A stretch of DNA of 64,000 nt from Simmondsia chinensis (lineage: Eukaryota > Streptophyta > Magnoliopsida > Caryophyllales > Simmondsiaceae): positions 28,725,478 to 28,789,477 of the forward strand of contig JAGTTD010000015.1 in assembly GCA_018398585.1 (NCBI GenBank), read 5' to 3'. The stretch's first letter is position 1; each line of letters opens with the position of its first letter. The position numbers and the translations under genes were made by a program. Shown one piece after another: positions 10,521 to 22,209 of this stretch. Below the pieces are notes generated by a model, which was not told where the DNA came from, did not search any database, and saw only the letters and a program-made list of their open reading frames with translations.

Positions 10521-11323
10521 CTTGTATATGATGGTAGCATATATCAGATACATGTCGGACACCGATACTTTTGTCGAAGAAAAGGATAGGTGCTTCATAG
10601 ATACATAACAAAGAAAAAGTATTGATAAGAGGAAAAGCTTCTTTTACAGAAAACCACCTTCAAATGTCGTTAGTTAGCCTTCAGAAATTTAGAATTTTTT
10701 TAAAAATCAACTACCTACTTCAGACATTGTTTTTTTCTTGTAGATGCTACACGGATAATTTTATATTTTCTTATTCAAAAGAGAAGAGACAAACACACAC
10801 ATTGTTGTGAGCTTATTTAGTTAAATAATATACCCTCAAACAGTCCTAATATGCAAGTTCGAATCTCACTGTATGCTTGTGTACAAAGGACTCGAACCTC
10901 CTTGTAATGCCACCTTAGGAGTATAATCTTATACTAAAGAGTTAAAAACGAACGTTGTTTTTCGATAAAGAGTTTACATATGGGATGTTGTTCCCAATTT
11001 ATATATAAGATATACAAAATCACACGTATATTCCAATCGAAATACTAAGGCGTTAACGTAATTGCTTGACTGAAACTATTTGATCATTTAAAAGTGATTT
11101 TCTGAAAAATTGAAAAGTTATGCTAGTTAGATGTAAAATGACTATTTCTAAATATTATTTTCTATAAAAAGCCCAAAAGAAAGAGAGAAAGAAAAAAGAT
11201 TCACAGATAACGAAATCAAATACTTCAAAATAACACGAAACACCTAGGTCCGAACATACACAGTGACCTAAGTTCGAACCTTGCTATATACTTCAGGGAA
11301 AAAAGCCATATACAGCTCTTCCC

Positions 11324-11360
<37 letters not shown>

Positions 11361-11499
11361 TTTAAGGACATTCCTTATTCTTACGAAAAAGAAACACACA
11401 GGCAAATCAAAGAACGTGTTTATTTGGCACGAATCAGATGAAGAGTTCTGCACTGATACCATGATAACATCTTCCAATTTGCCCCCAAGCTTGCTGCTA
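10521..11499. other. Gene-free AT-rich stretch with a (GA)n microsatellite
   Basis: AT-rich with many stops in all frames. The only structure is a GA/CT microsatellite at 11330-11357. Two short stretches (about 10855-10915 and 11245-11290) share 'GTTCGAACCT'-like text with 25375-25420 and look like repeat debris. Confidence 0.5.
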
Positions 11500-11556
11500 T
11501 CACTCGGCATGCCCTAGTGTCGCTGGCTTGTCATGCGGAAGCTTGCCCGTTGCACC
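11500..11556 (-). pseudogene. Remnant of SMP exon 3, copy B
   Basis: After a TATAG acceptor the minus strand reads GATGKLPHDKPATLGHAE and stops. Copy C exon 3 starts GAAGKLPDDKPATRRDAE and continues for about 50 more residues. The same phase, acceptor position and orientation show it is a truncated exon 3 of the SMP gene whose exon 1 lies at 12440-12634. Confidence 0.75.
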
Positions 11557-11831
11557 CTATATACATTTATTGTCGATCATCACTATTAATATCACTACGA
11601 TGTTCTCTCAAGATTTTAAAGACTCAAAGCCAATTTTGACCGATTTGATATTGACAAGGGCACTGGCTCATTGTTGAAAGAGTGATCGCGACCTCAAATC
11701 CTAACACGCCCAAATTTCGGGTATGTACGTTATCTACACTAATAAGACAGGTCCTAACAATATCGAGACCCCGAGTAAATATTTCAAATGCGGCCTTTCG
11801 TAGTAACAATTTTTTTTTACAATATAAAATA

Positions 11832-12218
11832 GGGTTATTTGCACCAAAGGTCATTATACTTTGCTCATTGTATTAATTTAGTCCTTTTACTTTTAATTGT
11901 GTTAATTTAGTCCCTATACTATTTACATTATATCAATTTAACCCAATGATCAAATTCAAGTTAATTTAGTGATGCAATTTTTAATGGTACAATCATTTTA
12001 GATGCAAGTAATTCATTATAAATCCACCCATTGACTCAATTTAGCCGAACTCATAACCAAACCATTAAAAATGTCTTAAAAAATTTAACATAAACTTTAC
12101 TCTAAAGACCAAATTGACATAATATGTATAATAGAGGGGCAAAATTGAAGCAATTAAAAGTATAATAACTAAATTGACACAATGAGCAAAGTACAAGGAC
12201 CTTTGACGTAAATAACCC
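11832..12218. mobile_element. Mutator-like MITE, copy 2 (within SMP copy B)
   Basis: Inverted ends GGGTTATTTGCACCAAAGG and CCTTTGACGTAAATAACCC are flanked by an exact 9-bp TSD TATAAAATA (11823-11831 and 12219-12227). It sits between exon 1 and the exon 3 remnant of copy B, where the SMP exon 2 would be expected; no exon 2 sequence survives. Confidence 0.82.
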
Positions 12219-12439
12219 TATAAAATACTATATGTAATAAAACTTCTAATTATAAAAACTTAGTAAAATTATAATAATCGATTACAACTTCCAAAAGCAC
12301 TACAAATAAACTTGTATTTAATCGCTTTTAGGACCATACAAATTTAAAGACCTTAAGCAGTTGCTTGAATTACTTGAAATTACATCCAACCCGGCATGCT
12401 AAGCCCATAGAAAAAATGTCGTTAGAGGTGAATCTATAC

Positions 12440-12634
12440 CTGGTCAGCGGTGGAGTCAGCGACAACACGACTGGCATCAGCAACAGACTCAGTGCCTGTT
12501 GTCGCCTTCTCCGTCCCGACATCGGTGGAGGCATCGAGCTGCTCTGATACCAATCCGTACTTTGCCGGTCGCGACGCCTTCGTCAGCTCCAGTGGCTGCG
12601 GCTCCTCCCCGCGGCTTGGCTCTTCTTCAGCCAT
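12440..12634 (-). pseudogene. SMP gene exon 1, copy B, internally deleted
   Basis: 65 codons from MAEEEPSRGEE to STADQ, followed by an AG|GTATAG donor at 12439. Compared with copy A, the N-terminal AKYG...VSEQ joins directly to ATDVG..., so about 45 residues holding the SMP core (AAAMQSAE to MQSAAGKN) are deleted in frame. The ATG at 12634 matches copy A's start; the longer upstream reading frame is UTR. A TATATATA box lies at about 12711-12720. With no exon 2 and a stopped exon 3 it cannot make an SMP protein. Confidence 0.8.
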
Positions 12635-12775
12635 CTCTATAACTTTATTTTTTCTCTCTCTCTCTTTTTTGGAGGGTGCTAGTGAGTGGAGGTTCACGGT
12701 GGTGTATGGCACATATATATAGTAGATCATAGTTTGTAAAATACGTGAAACATGCCTAAATGTAGGCTTATAATA

Positions 12776-13203
12776 AAGGATTATTTACATTTTAGTACCC
12801 TGATATTTTTAAAATTAATAAAAAGGACCATAATCTTTTTAAATTATTAAAAAAACTCCTAATTTTTATTAATTTGGCGTAACAGCTACGGTTTTATTAA
12901 TACTACGGTCAAATGACAAATGTACTCTATAATAACCATATTTGAAAACAAATTAAGTGAAAACAGATAGTTTTTACTTAATATAACATCTCGAATTTCG
13001 TGTTTATAAACTAAGAATAAAAGTGTTGAAACGTACTTTAGGTCATTTTTTTTGTAGCATTAATAAAAAGTAATTGCCACGTCAGCTCTATTAATAAAAA
13101 ATGACGTCATCATACTTGTGAGGGACCTTTTTAATAATTTAAAAAAGTTATGGTCCTTTTTATTATTTCAAAAAACGTCGGGTACTAAAATGGAAATAAC
13201 ATA
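12776..13203. mobile_element. MITE with long terminal inverted repeats
   Basis: The left arm (GGATTATTTACATTTTAGTA, then AAAAGGACCATAATC) is mirrored by the right arm (TTATGGTCCTTTTTATT, then GTACTAAAATGGAAATAAC). The inverted repeat is about 60 bp. Non-coding interior. The superfamily is not assigned because I found no clear TSD. Confidence 0.65.
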
Positions 13204-13584
13204 TAATAAACAACTGTTATTCTAAAAGTAATCCAACGATATCTTAATATACTAAAAAATAATCCAACTATATCTATTAATCAAAAAAATAATCCAACTC
13301 TACCTTTTTACCAAAACATAACAAAACTATAAAATTTTGATTTAAAAAATACTAAATTGGTGGCTGAGTGTTATGCATGGTATGACGCTCCGATAATATA
13401 TTTTTCTTCTATTAATTTTTTGCTTCCATTGCACACCACTCCCCCAGATATAGTAGCTCCTGTTAAACCGAATGTCAAGATGCATCGGTACAATTTCACC
13501 ACATCACACCCGCTTATAGTTTCTTTGAGCAATCGACCTAAGTATTTTTTGTCTATATATTTTTGGTTTGGCGAGTTAAAATAT

Positions 13585-15142
13585 TATATATGAATATATA
13601 TATATATATGAACAGTCCCAGTGCCTTGCGGCTCCCGCAGAACGCAGGGTCGGGGGGGGGGGGGGGGGGTGTGATGTACGCAGCCTTACCCCTTCCGTCA
13701 GGAAATGAGACTGTTTCCGGGGACCCCCAACCTGAAGTAGTTGAGTGCCTGCAGATAAACCACCAATCAATAACATGTATATAGAGGAAAAAGTGGAAGA
13801 AGGAGAGAAAAAGGAGAAGGAGAAGGAGAAGAAGAAGAAGAAGAAATAGGAGAATGGGCATGATTAGGAACTTAGCCAGCCTAAAAGTGCTACACTAGAG
13901 GTTATGCTTGCCTAAGAATCTTAGACTACCAGTCACTCCCCTTACTACTCTACTCTGCCATCTCCGCTACCCTAATGCTAGCCCTCCAACGTGTCCTATC
14001 TGAGGACATCTCCTCTCTTAGGTTTAGGTGGGTTAGGTCTTGACAAATCGTCTCCAGCCAACTCTTCTTTGGTCTACCTCTCCTTCTTCTGCTTATCTCT
14101 GTGTTTAGCTGTTCACACCTCCTGACTGAGGCTGAGGTCGGTCTTTTGCTAACATGTCCAAACCATCTTAGGCGGTGCTCCCTCAATTTATCCTCGATCG
14201 AGGCTACACCCAGCTTACCTCGTATCACATAATTCCTAATCCTATCCTTTCTTGTGTGGCCACACATCCATCGTAGCATCCTCATCTCTGCCACCTTCAT
14301 CCTCTGTGTTTGATTTTGTTTCATTTGTCAACACTCTGCCCCATATAGCATAGCCGGTCTTACTACCGTCTTATAGTATTTTTCCTTTAACTTTAGCGGG
14401 AACTTTCTATCACACAGCACCCCGGATGCCATCCTCCACTTCTGCCAGCCTACTTTAATCCTGTTACTGACGTCCTCATCCACTTCACCATTCTGGTGTA
14501 TCATAGAACCCAGATATTTGAAGCTCTCCTTACTTGATACGGCTTCTGCTCCAATCTTAACCTCCTCAGTGCTGGTCGTGGTGGAACGGTCGAATTTGAA
14601 TTCCACATACTCGTTCTTAGGTCTGCTAATCCTTAAACCCCTCGATTCTAGTGCGCCTCTCCATAGCTCTAGCTTCTCGTTTATGTCCGCACGGGATTCC
14701 CCTACCAGAACTATGTCATCTGCAAAAAGCATGCACCAAGGTACTTCACCTTGGATATGTCTAGTGAGCTCATCCATCACTAGAATGAACAGGAAGGGGC
14801 TCAAGGCAGAGCCCTGGTGGACCCCTACTATAATAGGGAAAGTGTCTGTCTCCCCTTCCCCTGTTCGCACATTAGTATATGCCTCTTCATACATGTCCCT
14901 AATGGCCCGAATATAAGGCATCGGGATGCCTCTCCTTCCCAACACTCTCCACAGTACCTCTCTTGGCACTCTGTCATATGCCTTCTCTAGATCGATGAAG
15001 ACCATGTGGAGGTCCTTTTGTCTCTCCCTGTATTGCTCTATCATCCGCCGTAAGAGATGAATGGCTTCTATTGTTGATCTCCCAGGTATGAACCCAAACT
15101 GGTTTTCGGTCACTTCCGTCTGTTGTCGTATTCTCTTTTCTT
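13585..15142 (-). mobile_element. RTE-clade LINE, 5'-truncated, copy 2 (best-preserved RT)
   Basis: Flanked by GGCGAGTTAAAATAT (13570-13584) and GGCTAGTTAAAATAT (15143-15157), a 15-bp TSD with one mismatch. Contains the RT and C-terminal ORF, then a 3' UTR with a long (TTC)n pyrimidine tract (13800-13848 on plus as GAA), then the SINE-like tail: CAGGTTGGGGGTCCCCGG, AAGGCTGCGTACATCAC, a long homopolymer, GGCACTGGGACTGTTC, and an AT-repeat end. Confidence 0.88.
13950..15113 (-). pseudogene. RTE reverse transcriptase and C-terminal region, single in-frame stop
   Basis: Open from ENQFGFIPGRSTIEA through motif A (MVFIDLEKAYDRV, Asp intact), motif B (GVHQGSALSPFLFIL), motif C (CMLFADDIVLVG) and FKYLGSMIHQNGEVDEDV to MLYGAEC. 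One TGA, probably a former Trp, then the same frame continues as MKQNQTQRMKVAEMRMLRWM, LREHRLRWFGHV, RRRRGRPKKSW (AT-hook-like) and LTHLNLREEM. The N-terminal fingers and the endonuclease are lost by 5' truncation. The near-open frame suggests fairly recent insertion. Confidence 0.87.
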
Positions 15143-15375
15143 GGCTAGTTAAAATATGTAGAAGAAAAAATATATTACCAGATCTTCATATACGCACCAC
15201 ATCCAGCCGCCAGTTCAGTATTTTTTTTTTTAAATCAAAATTTTAGAGTCTGATTATTTTTTGGTAAAAAAGTTAGAGTTGGGTATTTGTTGTTAGAAAA
15301 TCGAGCTGGGTTTTTTTTTTTTTTTTTGGTTCACTGAGATATAGTTGGGTTACTTTTAGATTAATTATTGTATAA

Positions 15376-15904
15376 TAAAGAATAGACTAAAAGGAAGTAG
15401 AGTGGACTCGGCTCACGAAAGGAAACATTCTATAAATAGAGATTAGATCTTATGAGTATTTGGTCAAGAAAGGCGTCACAACAATAACGAGAGATTAAGT
15501 ATTAAAATACGGATTAACATTTAAGGGTCTCTCGAATGGCAAAGTATTGATACGTTTCCAATTCCTCTTCAAATTTAAACTTGGAGGAAAATTGGAAAAG
15601 TATCAATACAGTACAAGAATCAAACGAAATTTAATATGTTCGTATTTTATTCTGCTCTGTACATAAAAAATTCGGCCAAAAGTTCATTGACTTATAAAAG
15701 ATTTATATATGCTGACAATGATGTCCGTATAAATTCTTTTTAAATAATTATAGAGTGGAAATGGAGGTAATTTTGTGAATTTTGACTTCGATATGACGGT
15801 GTTACCTATGATAATGGCACTAAGAACCACAAGTAAAAAGTAATCGAGTGATTTGTATTGATGGACTAGGTAATTTCTGATTTGAGTACCTCCCATCCTT
15901 CCCG
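15376..15904. other. Gene-free AT-rich stretch
   Basis: No ORF, domain or clear repeat end recognised. Single-copy-looking AT-rich sequence. Confidence 0.45.
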
Positions 15905-16157
15905 GTCTTGATGTTGTGTTTCATCTTCCAGCTCGATCTTGGCACGCTCTGTTTTATTTTTATTTTTAGTTTCTATAGTCTTCTAGCTTTTGTTAGGCCT
16001 GTTTGTATTTTGTTTTTCTTTCACGTTCTCTTGTTTTGGCATGTTATTTGTGCTTGTGCTTTTTTGGTCCCCATCTCCTTACTAGTGTCCTAGGCCTTGC
16101 TTTGATCGAGTAGCCTGTTTTGTATCATGACCTTGTCGCTATTTATCGAAAAATATA
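15905..16157 (+). mobile_element. L1 3' UTR fragment
   Basis: T/G-rich non-coding text ending in CGCTATTTATCGAAAAA is the typical 3' terminus of plant L1 elements and resembles the end of the 10.5 kb and 43.3 kb elements. Heavily 5'-truncated; TSD not identified. Confidence 0.55.
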
Positions 16158-16319
16158 CATCAATACTTAAGTTAGGTCTAAATATGATTAATTTTTCCTT
16201 TTTTTTCCTTTTTATTTGAAAAAAATACGAATACGTGTTATACAATGCATATTAAATAGCTAGCACTGAAAAAACGCGTATTTTATCACGTCCTTTTAGA
16301 CATAAAAATACAAATATTA

Positions 16320-17045
16320 CCAGTCTGGCTCACTATCGAGTTGAGTTGTTCAAGTTATTATTGAGCCATTATCGAACCATTTTTGAGCTAATATTAACTG
16401 ATAAAAGAGTTGCTTTTAACAAGCTCTTATTGAGCACTTATCAAACTGTTCATGAACATTAGCGAGTCGAGCACTCCCCTGTTCACAGGAGTATAAACGA
16501 ACAGAGCGTTCGATGATCTACTCATGTTCGAAATCGATTAGAGCTCGACAGCTTATCGAGCCGAGTTCGAGTAGGCTCGATAAGCTTAACGAGCCGAGTT
16601 CGAACAGGGGGTGTTCGGCTCGCTAATGTTCACGAAAAATTTGATAAGGGCTCGATAAGAGCTCGTGAAGGGGCTCGATATGAACTCGTCAGAAGCTCGT
16701 TAACGGTTGATATTGGTTCAAAATTTGTTCGATAATGACTCGATAATAACTTAAAAGGATCGGCTCATTAATATGCTCGACTTGATTGCCAGCCTGGCTC
16801 GGTTTTAAACTCAATTGGGCTCGATAATAAGCTCGACTCGACTCGATTCGATTATGAGCTCGACTCGGCTCTATAAGCCTAACGAGCTGAGTATCAAACA
16901 CGCTATATTCTTTACGAACTGAGTTCGAATAAGGGTTAGAAATGCTAGATAAGAGCTCGGCTTGAACTCAAGCTCGATAAGCTTTATTGAACTCAAGTTC
17001 GAACAAGGGGGTGTTCGGCTCGGCTCGGCTCGTTTACACCCCTAC
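16320..17045. mobile_element. hAT-like GGCTCGTTTACACCCCT / GCTCGA-rich repeat
   Basis: Reiterated GAGCTCGATAAG/CTCGATAA words with an outer end GGCTCGTTTACACCCCT (17026-17042) and an inverted AGTATAAACGAAC start near 16490. The GGGGTGTAAACGAGCC terminus is a common plant non-autonomous DNA element. Relatives are at 24836-25070, 50526-51013, 52170-52330, 56096-56541, 57570-57725 and 62245-62535. Part of it (16320-16480) looks like a second, inverted, overlapping copy. Confidence 0.6.
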
Positions 17046-17334
17046 CTATTCGAACTCGGCTCGTTAAGCTTATCAAGCCTGGTTGAACACAAACGAGCCG
17101 TAATCAATTTCAAACACAAATAGTTTATCGAATGTTTAATTCATTTATCTGAACGGCATCAGATTGCCGACATTGTAATTGATCATCAATCATCGTGGGT
17201 ATCTCGCCGCCGACTATTACATTTGTTTATGTGTTTATTTAAGGAAGTGGAGTGTGATTATTTTCTTCCTTTTTTTTTTTTTTTTACTGGGGGTTCATTT
17301 ATCAAATATTAAGGCACCATATTATATTAAAATT

Positions 17335-17545
17335 TTAAAATTAAGTATGCTTGAACGAGAGTAGTATCAGAATAGGTGACCTCCTGGAAAGTTCTCGTGT
17401 TGCCAACCCTATAAGGTTCGGGGTCCTCGGAAACAGCCTTTCGGCAGGGTTACACCCTAAAAAGGTAAGGCTGTGTACATCCACCCTTCCAAGACCCCGC
17501 TTATGTAGGACTCCTTGAGACACTGGGTCTGTTGTTGTTATTTTA
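17335..17545 (+). mobile_element. 5S-SINE, 5'-truncated copy
   Basis: Starts within the 5S head at AAGTATGCTTGAACGAGAG and keeps box C (AATAGGTGACCTCCTGG) and the 5S end (TTCTCGTGTTGCCAACCC), then the tail: CGGGGTCCTCGGAAACAG, GTAAGGCTGTGTACATCC, GACACTGGGTCTGTTGTTG. This is one of the copies that retains the original 5S 3' sequence. Confidence 0.78.
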
Positions 17546-17582
17546 TAGAAAAAAAGAGTGATTATTTTGCTATCCTCTTTTG

Positions 17583-18010
17583 ATCTTTTTTTTCGATAAT
17601 TAGCGAGGATAAACTCACGATACAAAAGTTGGCATATCAAATAAGAGATCCAAAAAGCGCACACAAAGTATTTGAAGGGGAAAATAACAAGAAACCTGCA
17701 AAACAAGAGAGACAAGCCCAACCCTTAGAACAACACCAAAACAGCAAAAAAAGAACAAAACAAAGCAAAAGGAAAACACCCTCCAGCCCACAGTACCAGA
17801 CGCTAAAGAGAAAAACAACCACCCTCAAGCAACTCGAGACAAATCAAGAAAGCCCCACCAAAAAAGACACCAAAAATGAATGCTTAAAAGTAGGAATAAC
17901 CACACACCATACTGAAACGGAACCAGAAAGAATCACCGAACAGGCCCCAACCAAGCAGTGAAAGATCAAACAACTGCAAGCAATTTAGACCGAAATTATT
18001 CAACTTCTTA
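17583..18010 (-). mobile_element. L1 3' end fragment
   Basis: The minus strand ends CGCTAATTATCGAAAAAAA (T run 17586-17593 on plus) preceded by T/G-rich UTR text with TGTATCGTGAGTTTATCC. Only the terminal few hundred bases are present. The plus-strand open frame across it is a low-complexity shadow. Confidence 0.55.
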
Positions 18011-18470
18011 AGGAATCATGTCCCCAAGGAGCTCTTGAGGCAAATGTTTGGCTTTTTTGTCACACTTTTTACTAGCTCTTCGACCCTCTTTTGATCTGAT
18101 GTAGGAGAAGTAATCGAAAAGCTTCCGGAGCAACTGGATAGTTAGAAACTCAAACAGGCGAGCCGGAAGTACTAACTTGCACGGGTACCTTCAAACGGTC
18201 TAACTTTTGATCTGTAAGGAGTTACATAGCCGTAACCTGTCAAAACGAAACTATCGAACTGAACTATCAACCTCAGTCGTTGGCCCCACCTATTTTCCCC
18301 AAATTCGGGCTCGAAACATGTTTGCGGGCTACTTTTATGTTTTCCTCATAGTTTAGGGGCATTTTTATAATTTTATATTTTAGGTTATATTTGTAATTTT
18401 GCATTTTAGGGTTTCTACTTTGCCTATAAATACTCGTTATTGTTGTTGTTTGATTTAGGCTTTGTTTGTT
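18011..18470. other. Gene-free stretch
   Basis: Mixed composition, no ORF or repeat recognised apart from AT-rich text at 18330-18440. Confidence 0.4.
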
Positions 18471-18471
18471 T

Positions 18472-18507
18472 GGGGGAAAACCACATTCTAGAAAGTGGTT
18501 TTCCCCT
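18472..18507. repeat. Short perfect hairpin
   Basis: GGGGAAAACCAC and GTGGTTTTCCCC form a 12-bp perfect stem around an AT-rich loop, followed by a GGAAAA-rich region. Possibly the end of a GGAAAA-type MITE. Not a transcription terminator in this context. Confidence 0.5.
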
Positions 18508-18819
18508 TTTCCATTATTTGGCACGTCTTTTGCTTACGGAAAATATTTTCTGATAGAAAACGTTTTCTTTCAAATGAAGGAAAATGACTTCCCTTTCAAA
18601 ACAGGAAAAGTTATAATTTTAAGTGGCTCAAAAATCTTCGCAATGATCATCATGCAAATCTAGATAAAATCGAAATAAACCAAACTGGACTATAGACATT
18701 TAATGTCACAACATCGGATAAAAATTAAACTGAACAATTAAAAGCAGCTTGGATATTACTCTGTTATAGTTGCAACATAACAATGTTAATCAAGTTGAAT
18801 TATTATATAATATTATGCA

Positions 18820-20270
18820 AGAAAATTATCCAGGTGCCCTAATATTTTAGCATTTATTATATAAGTACTATGATATTTCAGTAATATACAATATGTGTCC
18901 AGAATTTAAAAATTTTCTCATGAATCAGGTATCTTTTGCCAAAATTTAATAGATTTTAAATGAAAACAACAATCTATATGCATTCTCTATCATAATGCGA
19001 TAAATTTTTTTGTCCAAAAATGCTAACGTGATTCATTTTTTTGATAATATATAAGTAATTTTTATTAAAATGTGAACAACCTTTTGATAATATAATCATA
19101 GTATAAAACCACGTCAGTTTTCTGGTAGAAATTAGCCAAATTTGAATGAAAATTCACTAGATTTTAACATAGTATATACATAAGTAATGAAATTTCTTAT
19201 CTCAAGGTACTTCATTGTATATATTAAAATGACAGGGTATTTAAACGATAAATGCTTAAATTTTAAAATACCTAAGAAATATTTTTTTGTAATTTATACA
19301 GCTTTGATGGTTAACTTTTTTTTATTTTTGTTACTTCATATATGTTGTATTCTTACTTATGTTGTCCTATAACTAGATACAAAATAATTAGTAAAAATAT
19401 TTTTTTTAAAACATACAAGAAAACATGACAATGGAGAATTAAGTTTTTCTTTCAAACAAACGATAAAAACTCCACTCGTAATTTATATTTTCTTGAAAAA
19501 CATTTTTTGAAGAAAAATTAATTTATAGATTCTACTTTCCCTTTAAAACAAAATGAAGAGCCTTAATCATCAATCTCAGAACACAAAACCCTAGTTTTAC
19601 CTCCCTTTTTAATGGATCCGAATTCGAGCAATTTTATATTTCAATATGTTCAATCGATTTTACATTTCGATTCCCCATCGTAATCCCCATAAATTAAATA
19701 AAAGAAAGAAAAAGCATCACGATAAAATCAATAAAGTGATTGCTTTTATGGTTAACGTGTCCCTTTCTCGTCGTTTTGCACTGCTGGCTATCTAATAATT
19801 AAACTTTGTTATATTATAATATTAAGAAGGAAAATTATTGCTTGTATACTCCAAAGTTTGTTATTTATCATTTACATTTAAGTATTCATTCACGTATATT
19901 TTATCACTAAAGTAATCTTATATTAAAATTTAATAAATTTTTATAAAAATTATACGGGTTTCGTATAAAAGATGTTAATGTACTATATGGTTATGGCAAT
20001 ATATATATAATATGTCAACATTTTAAACAAAAATTCAATAAATTACGATAAAATGTTAGCTGAATTTGAATGCAAACTAACTATATATTGCCGAAATCAT
20101 ACGTCATATCAATATTTTGTGGTAAAAAATCAAGCTCTAATGAATATACTTATATATTGTCGGGATTATTATTTGCTTTAGTATTTTTAAATAAAAATAT
20201 ATCAAATTTTGGAAGAAGGTATTTGATTGTTAAAATTTTATAACTGCAAGGTACATAAGAGATAAATGTT
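18820..20270. repeat. Two or more AT-rich TIR-family copies plus spacer
   Basis: 18820-19290 and 19828-20270 both begin with a GAAAATTAT motif and carry the recurring TATATTAAAATG and 'ATAAATG' words of the AT-rich family. 19290-19827 is AT-rich with no recognisable content. No genes. Confidence 0.45.
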
Positions 20271-20478
20271 TAGAAAAATTATTAGTTAGTTACCCTGAGG
20301 TTTGGACATTTATTACCCTGACATTTTAATAAATATAAGTTTTAGAAATTTTATTACTTAGGTATCCTGAAGTTTGAAAAATTTATTAATCAAGTACCCC
20401 ATTTTGTCAAAAATGCGATTTTCGTTAGAAAATACTAAAATCTAATACGATTTTAATAATATACAAGTATCTTCGTTA

Positions 20479-21078
20479 TGATGCAGCGCAGCAGCGAAAG
20501 ATTAGGGGGATGAGAAGGAAACGATGGCCTTCCCTTTTATTTTATTAAACTCTAACAAAAATTACAGGGGAAAAATAAATTCGGCTCTTATTCTCACTCT
20601 TGAGAATATAATGAACAAATAGCTCATAAAATTGATTCTAAAATTGGCTAACTAAAACCCTAACTATCCTCCTCTTTAATTAGAGGGGCTTTCCTAGTTA
20701 AACTCTAACTAATTTAAAATTTAAATCAATTCCTAATTAGATCCAACGGCTGAGATTGCAATCCGTGTGCTAGATCCAACAGCTGAGATTGCAATCCGTG
20801 TGCTCCTCTTAAAATAAAGAAAAACAAATAAAAGGTTTAAATCTGAATTTTAAAACTAATACTAATCCTAATCAAACTTTATCTAAAGACTAACTACCAG
20901 TCGCATTCTTCGTCAACCCGCGTCAATGGTTCTGCCAACCATGCGTCCCGCCAAGCTATGCTCCACTTACGGATGCGAAGCAGCTTCAACTCGATTCTCC
21001 TTTTCTACTGAACCTCTATCCATGGCGTTATCCTCCCGTTAGCCCTCACCCGCCAATATCTAGATGGCGGCTGCATCA
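20479..21078 (-). repeat. 3' LTR of the Ty3/gypsy element
   Basis: 600 bp, TG...CA. Contains a direct duplication of about 34 bp (AGATCCAACGGCTGAGATTG and following, 20739-20803), also present in the other LTR. The two LTRs look nearly identical by eye, so the insertion is not ancient. Confidence 0.88.
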
Positions 21079-21586
21079 TTCTCTCCGGCTTGGAGAGAAT
21101 TCGTCCTCGAATTCGGCAAAGGGCCTTTCTCGCCATGTAGAATCCTGTTATTCCAGTCGCCAAGCTTTTCGCGCTCCAGTCCATACGCCTTCTTGTCATG
21201 CTTCGCTCCCGCCAGTGACTAAGCCACCAAGCTATTCGCCAAAGGAGGCGGGGCTACATCATCCTCTCCCGATTGAAAAGAATTCACCCTCAGATTTGCT
21301 GACGGATCTTAGGGGTTGCCTTCGCCAAGTAAAGCCTCCTAGCTCCTTTTGCCAAGCCTTTTGAATCCCAATGCACGTGCTTACCTAACAATCCCTGTTG
21401 CCTCCAAGCTATCCGCCAAAGGAGGCGGGGCTACATTATCCTCTCCCGGTTGGAGACAATTCGCCCTCGAATTTGCCACGAAGTCGTTGGGATCCTTCTT
21501 GCCATAGTTAGGACTCTCGCCGAAGATGAAGGAGCCTCACGATACATGCTAATCTCGATGGTGGACCTGTTGTCAGTATATCCTCG

Positions 21587-22201
21587 CTATGGCTCGCCTT
21601 GTTTAGGTGGTAAAGGTGGCATGAACTCTACTCGGTGATGGAGCAGATCCGGTAACCCTCTTCTCGATACTGGACACTCCCATTGCGGCCTTGTTCTTAC
21701 CACTATTACAGCTCCCAGTAATTCTTTCACTTCTTTCATCTGTGTTGTTTCGCTATTACCGTAGTCCCGCCAAGTCCCGTCCTTGGTAGTCGTTAGTATA
21801 GCCGACCCGCCTTTCGGTCTTGCCCGGATGTAGACCATCACAAGTAACATCCACATTAGGCGCCTGATGTACTCATGCCCTACTTTAGTCTCTACGCTCA
21901 TTGTTAGCAGTATGTAAAATGCCAACGCCTCTGGATAATCCTTCCTCGATTGACTCCCTAACTCATCTGATTCCTCCTCCTCGTCAAATATGGGCTCATC
22001 ACACATGGGCTCATCAAATATGGGTGGAGAAGATAGGTCTAGTTGTGGTGCCTCATCAAAGATAGGTTCTCCATGGGTAACATCTATTGGTGGTGACGCC
22101 AACATGGCCTCGCCAACTTCGTTGGTGCTCACATCCTTTTCTTTTGGCTCCGGTTCTTTGTTCCTTGACACACATGGCTCCTCAACCTTCTTGGGCATCA
22201 A
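21587..22201 (-). pseudogene. Acidic post-protease ORF of the Ty3/gypsy element
   Basis: 204-codon frame with repeated EPIFDE words (GEPIFDEAPQ, DEPIFDEEEE), a linker commonly seen after the protease in this type of plant gypsy element. It then runs into unrelated C-terminal text ending near DLLHHRVEFMPPLPP, which resembles the very end of a pol ORF. The whole RT-RH-INT block appears deleted between these parts. Confidence 0.6.
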
Positions 22202-22209
22202 GATGATCT

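Larger units (their letters stand above)
13206..15375. mobile_element. Long-TIR element split by an RTE LINE
   Basis: The left arm (13215-13380: CTAAAAGTAATCCAAC, AAAATTTTGATTTAAAAAAT, TTGGTGGCTG) is inverted in the right arm (about 15200-15352: CAGCCGCCAG, AAATCAAAATTTTAGAG, GTTGGGTTACTTTTAG). The arms are roughly 160 bp. Without the LINE (13585-15142) and one TSD the element would be about 0.6 kb. No transposase ORF. Confidence 0.62.

Noticed and set aside
17629..17961. Lysine/glutamine-rich 110-residue protein
   Set aside because: Lies in the antisense of an L1 3' UTR, low complexity, no homologue recognised.
18472..18507. Rho-independent terminator
   Set aside because: A bacterial-type signal has no meaning in this nuclear plant context; the hairpin more likely belongs to a MITE end.
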